Source: Scatomorpha merdigallinarum
GTDB lineage: Bacteria > Bacillota > Clostridia > Oscillospirales > Oscillospiraceae
Reading direction: 5' to 3'
Assembly: GCA_018710885.1 (NCBI GenBank)
Contig: DVJA01000058.1
Coordinates: forward strand, 1 to 64,000
DNA: 64,000 bases
Below are positions 58,151 to 64,000 of this stretch, piece by piece. Position 1 is the first letter of the stretch; each line of letters begins with the position of its first letter. Under the pieces are notes generated by a model that saw nothing but the letters and a program-made list of their open reading frames with translations, was not told where the DNA came from and did no database searches. Position numbers and translations under genes: made by a program.

Positions 58151-59031
58151 GAGAGGTAAAACTCTGGGTTGTAGTAAACCCCGTCGCAGGTGAGTTCCAG
58201 GTGCAGGTGCGGCCCGGTGACATTGCCCGTGGCGCCGACCAGACCTATGCACTCCCCGGCCGTCACGGTGTCCCCTCCGGTCACATACACGGCAGAGCAG
58301 TGCGCATAAAGCGTGCGCCAGCCTCCGGCGTGCTGGACTATTATATAGTTGCCAAAGCCAGCGTCCCAGCCGACCATCCCCACAGTCCCGTCCGCAAAAG
58401 CCAGAATCTGCGTGCCGGTCCAGGCCGCAAAATCAGTGCCATAGTGAAAGAGCACCTCGTTTCGCAGCGGATGCATCCTATAGCCGAAGCCACTGCTCGT
58501 CATATCACTGACCGGGCTCACATAGTCAAAGGGCAGCTCAGGATAACTGTAGCTCACATTCGACGGCACCGCGTAGTCAGAGAACTGGGCCTGGGCCTCC
58601 AAAAAAGACGTGACAGCCTCCGGCACCGGCTCTTCGGTCGGCTCCGGAGTCGGTTCAGGCGTCGGCTCTGGTGTGGGCTCAGGCGGCGTTGGCTCGGCCG
58701 TGTTCTCCGGCTCAGACTTCGGCAGCAGGGCGGCCTGTTCCTCCAGCAAGTCGTTAATCGTGGTCGGGGAGTACTGTACGGGCTTGGTGTCACCCTCGTC
58801 ATACCGTCCGGTGAGACGCAGGAACGCCTCCCTCACCTCTTCGTCGCCTGCCAGAGTTTCGCCGAGGTCCTGGAACACCGCCATATAGTCCGCATCGCTG
58901 GATATCACCTCGCGTAGCTGTGCCCGCGCCTGCTCCGTCTGCTCCGGGAACAGCAGCTTGATGGCAGTCAGCAATATGAACACTGCGGCGGCACAGAGAA
59001 CTTTTAAGTTTTTCGTATGTTCGGCCTTCAT
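58147..59031 (-). CDS. M23 (LytM) domain membrane protein, SpoIVFA-like
   Basis: A 294-residue protein: short cytoplasmic start, one membrane helix (about 10-28, VLCAAAVFILLTAIKLLF), a region rich in Glu-Pro-Thr repeats (TPEPTPEPTPEPT, about 120-145), and a C-terminal M23 domain (about 180-290). The zinc ligands look intact: H and D in HYGTDFA and HxH in GPHLHLEL. SpoIVFA inhibits and anchors SpoIVFB, and the downstream overlap supports that role, yet an intact catalytic site raises the option of a real endopeptidase. Start ATG 59031 has a poor ribosome binding site; the frame is open further upstream but overlaps the tRNA. Confidence 0.78.
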   Translation of the reverse strand: MKAEHTKNLKVLCAAAVFILLTAIKLLFPEQTEQARAQLREVISSDADYMAVFQDLGETLAGDEEVREAFLRLTGRYDEGDTKPVQYSPTTINDLLEEQAALLPKSEPENTAEPTPPEPTPEPTPEPTPEPTEEPVPEAVTSFLEAQAQFSDYAVPSNVSYSYPELPFDYVSPVSDMTSSGFGYRMHPLRNEVLFHYGTDFAAWTGTQILAFADGTVGMVGWDAGFGNYIIVQHAGGWRTLYAHCSAVYVTGGDTVTAGECIGLVGATGNVTGPHLHLELTCDGVYYNPEFYLS

Positions 59032-59098
59032 ATCAAGAGTATATTTTGCCCGGGACGGGCTTATACATACGGCCGCACGAATCTTTTTAAATAACTGC

Positions 59099-59127
59099 TT
59101 GACAAGCGCCCTCTGAGCCCTTATAAT
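59099..59127 (+). promoter_or_regulatory. Consensus promoter of the tRNA-Pro gene
   Basis: Perfect TTGACA (59099-59104), 17 bases, perfect TATAAT (59122-59127), 13 bases before the tRNA 5' end. Confidence 0.9.
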
Positions 59128-59140
59128 GATAAGGCCGTTT

Positions 59141-59216
59141 CGGGGTGTAGCGCAGATGGTAGCGCGCATGGTTCGGGACCATGAGGCCGCGAGTTCAAGT
59201 CTCGCCACTCCGACCA
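59141..59216 (+). tRNA. tRNA-Pro (anticodon CGG)
   Basis: A 76-base tRNA that folds fully: acceptor CGGGGTG/CACTCCG, D stem GCGC/GCGC, anticodon stem CATGG/CCATG with loop TTCGGGA (anticodon CGG, reading CCG), T stem GCGAG/CTCGC with loop TTCAAGT, discriminator A and encoded CCA. It is a single-gene unit with its own promoter and terminator. Confidence 0.96.
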
Positions 59217-59217
59217 C

Positions 59218-59256
59218 ATCCGTCAAAGTCAAATGACTTTGACGGATTTTTATTTT
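59218..59256 (+). terminator. Intrinsic terminator of tRNA-Pro
   Basis: A 14-bp perfect stem (ATCCGTCAAAGTCA with its complement, two-base loop) runs into TTTTATTTTC directly behind the CCA end. Confidence 0.9.
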
Positions 59257-59295
59257 CAAGGCAAATGGTCAGGCGCAGAGACATATAAATCACCA

Positions 59296-59324
59296 TTGCC
59301 GCTCCTGCCGGTATGTGGTAGAAT
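59296..59324 (+). promoter_or_regulatory. Promoter of the Crp/Fnr gene
   Basis: TTGCCG (59296-59301), 17-base spacer, TAGAAT (59319-59324), about 32 bases before the start codon. Confidence 0.55.
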
Positions 59325-59356
59325 TATACCAGGTAAATTACAGGGAGCGTGAGGTT

Positions 59357-60019
59357 GTGGCAGATATGGAGTACACTGAACGTCTGCCGTATTGGCGGCA
59401 TCTAAATGACAGCGAAAAACAGCTTGTGCGTCAGCACTCCAATATTCGCCGCTATGGGCGCGGCGAGCTCATACACGGCGGCGGCAGCGACTGTCTCGGT
59501 CAGGTCATGGTGCTCTCCGGGCTCACGCGAACATACGTGCTCAGTGAGGAGGGACGTGAAGTCACCCTCTTCCGGCTCGGCGAGGGCGATTGCTGCGTAC
59601 TAAGCGCGAGCTGTGTAATAACCCAGATAACCTTTGACACCTTCATGAGCGCAGAGATGGACTGCGAGCTGCTGATTGTGTCATCCGGGGCCTTTGGTTC
59701 TCTCTCCGATTCAAATATATATGTGCGCTGCTTTATGTACGAGCAGGCCACCGCGCGCTTTTCGGACGTCATGTGGGCCATGCAGAACGTGCTATTCCGT
59801 CGCTTCGACCAGCGCCTTGCGGCTTTTCTGCTCGAAGAGTCCGGGCGCACCGGCTCAAACGAGATACGCATGACGCACGAGCAGCTCGCTCAAAACACCT
59901 CTTCCGCTCGAGAAGTCGTGGCACGCATGCTAAAGCGCTTTGCCTCAGACGGCCTGGTTGACGTCAGGCGCGGCGTCATACGCATACTGGACGCCGGCGG
60001 GCTGGAAGAACTGCTGTAA
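59357..60019 (+). CDS. Crp/Fnr family transcriptional regulator
   Basis: A roughly 220-residue regulator: cyclic-nucleotide-binding-like beta barrel (LIHGGGSDCLGQVMVLSGLTR, EVTLFRLGEGDCCVLSAS) and a C-terminal winged helix (MTHEQLAQNTSSAREVVARMLKRF ... GLVDVRRG). The N-terminus lacks an FNR-type four-cysteine Fe-S motif and the barrel lacks the cAMP-binding RE-S pattern, so the signal is unknown. The start is GTG 59357 (GGGAG nine bases upstream) or ATG 59366. thioredoxin follows on the same strand behind a terminator. Confidence 0.87.
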   Translation: MADMEYTERLPYWRHLNDSEKQLVRQHSNIRRYGRGELIHGGGSDCLGQVMVLSGLTRTYVLSEEGREVTLFRLGEGDCCVLSASCVITQITFDTFMSAEMDCELLIVSSGAFGSLSDSNIYVRCFMYEQATARFSDVMWAMQNVLFRRFDQRLAAFLLEESGRTGSNEIRMTHEQLAQNTSSAREVVARMLKRFASDGLVDVRRGVIRILDAGGLEELL

Positions 60020-60020
60020 T

Positions 60021-60060
60021 AAAAAGCCGGGGAGTTTTCTCCCCGGCAAAAATTTTTTTG
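60021..60060 (+). terminator. Intrinsic terminator of the Crp/Fnr gene
   Basis: GCCGGGGAG-TTTT-CTCCCCGGC followed by AAAAATTTTTTT, five bases past the stop codon. Confidence 0.88.
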
Positions 60061-60147
60061 TCAAATGAGACCTGGTCACGTTTTTTCAGCGACGGATGGT
60101 ATATATTAAGCTCACAAGAAAGACACGAGCCGAAAGGAGAAACAACC

Positions 60148-60456
60148 ATGGCCGAAATAACCGTAACTTCCGCAAACTTTGAAAACGAAGTCCTGCACAG
60201 CGACAAACCCGTGCTGGTTGACTTCTGGGCCAGCTGGTGCGGCCCCTGCCGCATGCTCGCCCCTGTAATTGCCGAGATAGCTGAAGAGCACCCCGAACTC
60301 AAGGTCGGCAAAATTAATGTAGACGAAGAGCCCGCGCTGGCAAGTCAGTTCGGCGTCTCATCTATACCTACCGTCATAGCTTTCAAAGACGGCAAGCCTG
60401 TGAAAGCCTCTGTAGGTTTCAGGCCCAAAGACCAGATAGTCTCCCTTGTAAAATAA
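60148..60456 (+). CDS. trxA: Thioredoxin
   Basis: A 102-residue thioredoxin with the redox motif WCGPC in FWASWCGPCRM, the cis-proline in SSIPTV and the buried VDFWA Asp. Start ATG 60148 with AAAGGAG nine bases upstream. A TATATT -10 lies about 50 bases ahead but I see no good -35. No thioredoxin reductase gene is nearby. Confidence 0.95.
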   Translation: MAEITVTSANFENEVLHSDKPVLVDFWASWCGPCRMLAPVIAEIAEEHPELKVGKINVDEEPALASQFGVSSIPTVIAFKDGKPVKASVGFRPKDQIVSLVK

Positions 60457-60518
60457 AAAACGCGCCCAGCGCGTCCTCCCCATAACTTCTTTTCCCTTTT
60501 TCTCTTTTCTCTCCAAAT

Positions 60519-60556
60519 GGAAAGAGCCCCGCGGCCTGGCCACGGGGCTCTTTCTC
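60519..60556. terminator. Bidirectional terminator between trxA and secG
   Basis: Stem AAAGAGCCCCG/CGGGGCTCTTT (60521-60531 and 60543-60553) between the convergent stop codons, with T-rich stretches on both sides. Confidence 0.8.
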
Positions 60557-60562
60557 TCGTTA

Positions 60563-60790
60563 TCACACAAAGTGCAGCGCAAGCGTCAGCAGAACAAACA
60601 CGAGGCCGACCCACTTGGTGGCCTTGGCGAGCCTGGCATCCCAGGTCTTGGCCTTGCCCTTGCTGAGGAAGGTATCCGCGCCGCCGGCTATTGCGCCGGA
60701 CAGTCCGGAGCGCTTACCGGACTGGGATAGCACTATTACCGTAACGGCAAGAGCGGAAAGAAGCTGCAAAATGGTGAGCACAAGCGTCAT
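60563..60790 (-). CDS. secG: Preprotein translocase subunit SecG
   Basis: A 75-residue Sec translocon subunit with two membrane helices (about 4-22 and 53-72) and the family segment LSQSGKRSGLSGAIAGGADTF between them. Ribosome binding site AAAGGGTCGA precedes the ATG. Single-gene unit with its own promoter. Confidence 0.93.
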   Translation of the reverse strand: MTLVLTILQLLSALAVTVIVLSQSGKRSGLSGAIAGGADTFLSKGKAKTWDARLAKATKWVGLVFVLLTLALHFV

Positions 60791-60830
60791 AATATATCGA
60801 CCCTTTCAGTTTTCATACGCAGTAATTGAT

Positions 60831-60859
60831 AATATAGCACACAAGATGTTGTATTGCAA
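60831..60859 (-). promoter_or_regulatory. Promoter of secG
   Basis: Minus strand TTGCAA (60854-60859), 17-base spacer, TATATT (60831-60836) with a TGC extension. Confidence 0.65.
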
Positions 60860-60888
60860 GTGGTTTTTCAGTTTTTTTCAGGTGTCAC

Positions 60889-63462
60889 TCATACATTTGC
60901 GGATTTGAAGCCGCACTCGGCTATATTGTTAACCGGATCCAGCCAGAAACGCAGACCCTGCGGTTCTGTAACACGGAACATTTTGGCCAGTTCATCCATT
61001 GACGGACAATACTCTTCGAATTTGTCCGGCAGGCCATTCAGAAGGTCGCGGTTATATATCACCGTGCGCTTGTCGTTCCAGACAGCGCAATAGAAAATAT
61101 CAGCTTCGACGAGGTCCTGGAACATATGGCTGCCATAGCTGAGTTCAGGCATATACCCTGCCCGGTCATCGCTGACTTCGCACACACCCGCAAATCCGCT
61201 TATATCTGCAAAGCTCACCGGCACACCGAGCTCCGGCGAACTGGTACCCAACCTGCCCGGAGCGAGCAGCAGCACGCGCTTCCCGCTGTCCTTGAGTTTG
61301 CGGTTTATGAGGCCGACGGCCTTGGCCACGAGCGGCTTTTTAGCATACGGGTACTCGTAGTACTCCTTGGCGTCTATCTCAATCACCACGTCAATGTCCA
61401 CGACTGTGGCCGGACCCATTGCGGAGTTTTTCAGGTAGAAGAGTACGTCCTCCCGTCTGAGCTCCGGCAGCTTCACCTTGCCGCCGGGCTGGCCTATGTA
61501 AAGCGGGCGGCACTGGAGCAGGTTAATTACAAAATCTCCCGTCTCGTCGGTGTTTACGGCGTACTCTATGTCCACGGGAGTACCGTAGACGTTTTCCAGC
61601 GTCTTTAGAAGAGACCGCATGATTTTAGGGAAGGGCGTGCGCTCCAGGAAGCCCTGGCAGCTCACGTACCAGACGTCTTCGCGGTAACCGGCGTCGCGCA
61701 GCGCGGCCTCGGCGTCGGTGTCGTGCTCATACATCAGAGACCAGAACCACACCGGCAGGCACTGGCGCACAGTCTCGGCGTCTACGCTGCGGAAGGCCTG
61801 CCTGTCCCGGTCTATGACGTCTATGCTGTGCTGTGAGAACTTGTGCCGCTCCGCGCTGCTCGGATGCGAACGGGCCGTCGGCCTGTCCAGGCTCACCAGG
61901 CGCGGATAGTCGTCCTCCGTGCGGTCCACAGCCTTGGTGCCCAGACCTACAACCAGGCGCAGCATACCGGCTTCAGGGTCGGAGTCGGGGCTGGGCCGGT
62001 AGAGGCTGCGGCTGAAGCCCACGCCGGCCGCGCCCGGCAGATAGTACGGGCCCGCCCAGGAGCCGGACACGCGCTGCACGAGTATACTCATCTGCTCGTC
62101 GAGTTTCTCCAGCCCGCGCTGGACACGGTACTCGAGAGCCGAAGGGTCCATGGTGCTGGCATAGACCGTGCGCACGGCCTGCTCGAACTGCTTCAGCCGC
62201 TCATCCAGGGAACCTGAGTTCACGCAAAATACACTCTCGTACTTTCCGGCGAAGGCGTTTCCGAAGCCGTCCTCGAGGAAGCTCGAGGAACGGACAATGA
62301 TCGGCGTCTGACCGTAATAACTTAGCATGCTCTTGAACTGCTCGCGTATCTGCTCAGAGAATTCCCCGTGCAGCAGCGCCTCCCGCAGTGCGGGCGCCTT
62401 CGTGAAGAAGCCCTCGCGCGTGCGCTGCTCCACCCTCAGCTTCCAGCAGTTGTTGTTGACTATATAAGTGTAGTAGACGTCTGAACCTATGAAAAACGAG
62501 TCATGCGGCTCGGAGTGGTCGCGGAACTCTGGCAGGCACCCGTCAGCTATTTTTCTGGCCAGGAGCATGCCGCAGGCCTTGCCGCCTATGGAGCCGGAGC
62601 CTATCATGCGGTCCCGCACCATGAAGTAGTCCTTTGGCTCAAACATCTGCCGGATCAGCTTCTGAACGTTCGGGTCCCGGCTCATCATGCTCTCAAGTAT
62701 CTTGCGCTCCGTCTCGTCGTGGAACTTGCCCTGGCCGAACTCCAACTTTGCCTGTGCAAAAAATCGGTCGTGACTGTCATAGTTCTGGTCCTGCGAGTGA
62801 GATGATATGTTGTCTAATAGCCGGTAATACCGGCTGAGCGCCACGCCGCCGTCCAGCGGTTTAAACGGCCCGCCGTGCTGGCTCACATGCGGTATGTAGA
62901 GGTTTATGCCCTCCCTGTCCTGGGCCTTGAGCGTGTGAATATATACGCTGCTGTCCGAAGTGTATACGTCAATGAGCACCTGGGTGGTGTCGCGTATTCT
63001 CGCTATGACGTCATAGGAGTGGCGTGAACGTATTAGCGGGAAATACGCCACCGTCTCGAGCTCATAGAGGTACGGACACGTCACGCGGAAGAAGTTGCCC
63101 ATCATCTGGTCAGTGTACCAGGCAGATTGCAGCTCGCTCAGACAGTCAAAGACATAGAACGTACCCGGACCCTCTGTCGTTATGCGGTCGTAGATGGCCA
63201 CCGTGAAGGGCTCAAAGCCCATGTCCGGGTCAAACTCATAGATTTTCAGCCCCGGCTGCGCCGACAGCAAACTCTCGTGGCGCGTAAAGTGTATATAGAC
63301 GGTATTTCTCCCGTCGGCTATCGCCTGTTCTGCAAACGGGCGGGCAAACAGCCGGAACTCATCAAGGTTTGAAACCTGCCAGACGACGTTGTCGCCTATC
63401 CGTATGTTGTCGAACACACTGTCCGCGCCGGGATATCCACTGGGCACCCTGTCAAACAGCAT
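60889..63462 (-). CDS. PEP/pyruvate-binding (PPDK_N) domain protein without phosphohistidine domain
   Basis: An 857-residue protein. The N-terminal 200 residues (IGDNVVWQVSNLDEFRLFARPF ... TVYIHFTRHE) look like a KaiC-like domain without a Walker A. The centre (about 290-660) is a pyruvate-phosphate-dikinase-type ATP-grasp domain: GSIGGKACGMLLARK, IIVRSSSFLEDGFGNAFAGKYES, and the closing LLQCRPLY. The C-terminus has APGRLGTSSPELGVPVSFADISG and SYGSHMFQDLV, typical of PEP-synthase-like proteins of unknown role. Neither the swivelling phosphohistidine domain nor the PEP/pyruvate barrel is present, so it cannot be a full PPDK or PEP synthase. AAAGGAGG precedes the ATG. Confidence 0.85.
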   Translation of the reverse strand: MLFDRVPSGYPGADSVFDNIRIGDNVVWQVSNLDEFRLFARPFAEQAIADGRNTVYIHFTRHESLLSAQPGLKIYEFDPDMGFEPFTVAIYDRITTEGPGTFYVFDCLSELQSAWYTDQMMGNFFRVTCPYLYELETVAYFPLIRSRHSYDVIARIRDTTQVLIDVYTSDSSVYIHTLKAQDREGINLYIPHVSQHGGPFKPLDGGVALSRYYRLLDNISSHSQDQNYDSHDRFFAQAKLEFGQGKFHDETERKILESMMSRDPNVQKLIRQMFEPKDYFMVRDRMIGSGSIGGKACGMLLARKIADGCLPEFRDHSEPHDSFFIGSDVYYTYIVNNNCWKLRVEQRTREGFFTKAPALREALLHGEFSEQIREQFKSMLSYYGQTPIIVRSSSFLEDGFGNAFAGKYESVFCVNSGSLDERLKQFEQAVRTVYASTMDPSALEYRVQRGLEKLDEQMSILVQRVSGSWAGPYYLPGAAGVGFSRSLYRPSPDSDPEAGMLRLVVGLGTKAVDRTEDDYPRLVSLDRPTARSHPSSAERHKFSQHSIDVIDRDRQAFRSVDAETVRQCLPVWFWSLMYEHDTDAEAALRDAGYREDVWYVSCQGFLERTPFPKIMRSLLKTLENVYGTPVDIEYAVNTDETGDFVINLLQCRPLYIGQPGGKVKLPELRREDVLFYLKNSAMGPATVVDIDVVIEIDAKEYYEYPYAKKPLVAKAVGLINRKLKDSGKRVLLLAPGRLGTSSPELGVPVSFADISGFAGVCEVSDDRAGYMPELSYGSHMFQDLVEADIFYCAVWNDKRTVIYNRDLLNGLPDKFEEYCPSMDELAKMFRVTEPQGLRFWLDPVNNIAECGFKSANV

Positions 63463-63496
63463 TTCCGTACCTCCTTTACATTAAATGTATGTTATC

Positions 63497-63525
63497 AGTA
63501 TACCAGAGAGCTCGGCTTTTGTCTA
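63497..63525 (-). promoter_or_regulatory. Promoter of the PPDK_N-domain gene
   Basis: Minus strand TAGACA (63520-63525), 17-base spacer, TATACT (63497-63502), about 34 bases before the start codon. Confidence 0.65.
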
Positions 63526-63537
63526 CCGTTTACAAGA

Positions 63538-63576
63538 CAAAAACAGGCGCGAAGTTGCACTTCGCGCCTGTTTTTC
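63538..63576 (-). terminator. Intrinsic terminator of the TIGR01440 gene
   Basis: Minus strand AAACAGGCGCGAAG-TGCAA-CTTCGCGCCTGTTT followed by TTGTCTTG, starting at the stop codon. Confidence 0.85.
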
Positions 63577-64000
63577 AAACACTTTCGGGGTATACGGCCC
63601 TCGCGCCACCAATGAGCTTCGGACGGGTGCGGGCAGCGTTTATGGGCGCCTCGCCCACGTGCTTCACCGCCAGACGGAGAGGCACCGCGACATCCTTGAG
63701 GTGCATGCCGATGAGTGTACCGCCTATGTCAAGGCCGGCGCTCGCACGCACGTGTTCAACTGCCACAGGGTCCTTCATGCCGTGCCAGGCCGCTGTGGCA
63801 AAGCTGCCGCCGGCTTTGGGCTGCGGGATTACGCAGACGGGCTCGTAGCCGAACTTTTCAGCCGCCTCGCGCTCTACTATGAGCGCGCGGTTGAGGTGCT
63901 CACAGCACTGCGCGGCCAGGTAGAGGCCCCGCTCTTCAAGCAGGGGCGCTATAGCGTTATACACCGCCTGGGCAGCCTCGGGCGTGCTGCCCTTACCTAT
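63575..64000 (-). CDS. TIGR01440/UPF0340 family protein (YwlG-like), 5' end cut off
   Basis: The gene enters from the right edge; about 141 C-terminal codons are visible. Family features: EHLNRALIVEREAAEKFGYE, VIPQPKAGGSFATAAW, SAGLDIGGTLIGMHLKDVAVPL and RPKLIGGARAVY. YwlG-like proteins have no established function. The open frame continues to the window edge (reading IGKGSTPEAAQAVYNA), so the internal GTG at 63964 is not the start. Confidence 0.88.
   Translation of the reverse strand: MGKGSTPEAAQAVYNAIAPLLEERGLYLAAQCCEHLNRALIVEREAAEKFGYEPVCVIPQPKAGGSFATAAWHGMKDPVAVEHVRASAGLDIGGTLIGMHLKDVAVPLRLAVKHVGEAPINAARTRPKLIGGARAVYPESV

Noticed and set aside
58620..58700. Short tandem repeats (CGGCTC/GGCGTC type) on the plus strand
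   Set aside because: They are the codons of the Glu-Pro-Thr repeat in the M23 protein, not an independent repeat element or CRISPR.
1..64000. Insertion sequences, prophage, CRISPR arrays, toxin-antitoxin loci
   Set aside because: No transposase, integrase, phage structural gene, regularly spaced repeat or recognisable toxin pair is visible on either strand.

Overview
The window is a gene-dense piece of a chromosome from an anaerobic, genetically spore-forming member of the Clostridia. My best guess is an Oscillospirales-like lineage; this rests on gene content and a moderately high GC that I estimated by eye. The evidence is Firmicutes gene order (yicC-remA-gmk-rpoZ-priA-def-fmt-rsmB-rlmN-prpC-prkC-rsgA-spoVM), an IspH-S1 fusion, the TIGR03960/TIGR03936 pair, spoIVFA/spoIVFB-like genes, ytfI/ytfJ, an SipL-like spore protein and clean AGGAGG ribosome binding sites. 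Almost everything reads on the minus strand. I see no phage, insertion sequence or CRISPR array. Promoters are mostly TTGnnn-17-TATAAT, and several operons end in clear intrinsic terminators.

Layout. 1-3.5 kb: a cut-off membrane protein, a TIGR04086 membrane protein, yajC, tgt and a TraX-like protein. 3.6-4.1 kb: an MntR/DtxR regulator on the plus strand. 4.2-6.1 kb: a small sporulation block with an SipL-like DUF3794/LysM protein, a 26-codon spoVM and a 54-aa membrane protein. The last two are easily missed because they are so short. 6.1-20.2 kb: one apparent operon from cdaA-cdaR (c-di-AMP synthesis) through rseC, yicC, remA, gmk, rpoZ, priA, def, fmt, rsmB, rlmN, prpC and prkC to rsgA. 20.3-22.9 kb: a cysteine-desulfurase-like enzyme with a DUF3343 partner, then ispF and ispD. 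23-26.4 kb: two related lipoproteins (one with SLH domains) and carD. 26.5-32.2 kb: rpiR, BaiN-like flavoprotein, cmk, plsC, ispH-rpsA. 32.3-37.9 kb: M50 protease, scpA, scpB, DUF2953, ytfJ, PPC-domain protein, dacF, rluB-type synthase. 38-44.5 kb: tig-clpP-clpX-lon-engB. 44.5-50.1 kb: a phosphoesterase, a DUF1540 peptide, lepB-ylqF-rnhB-yraN-thrC, rplS.

50.2-55.1 kb is the most accessory part: flavodoxin, an ECF sigma factor with a membrane partner, a cytoplasmic vWA-domain protein and, convergent to it, a protein that I read as a stand-alone, degenerate EF-Tu G domain (P-loop lysine and DxxG lost, NKCD and GSA kept), followed by a nucleoside deaminase. 55-59 kb: TIGR03936, TIGR03960, SpoIVFB-like and SpoIVFA-like genes. 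59.1-64 kb: tRNA-Pro(CGG), a Crp/Fnr regulator, thioredoxin, secG, a pyruvate-phosphate-dikinase-type ATP-grasp protein without a phosphohistidine domain, and the 3' part of a TIGR01440 gene.

The most unusual items are the EF-Tu-like pseudo-GTPase, the spoVM/sipL neighbourhood with its coupled small membrane protein, two genes whose ribosome binding site is buried in a long hairpin, and the orphan ATP-grasp protein. All functional statements come from reading motifs and gene order; no searches were run.
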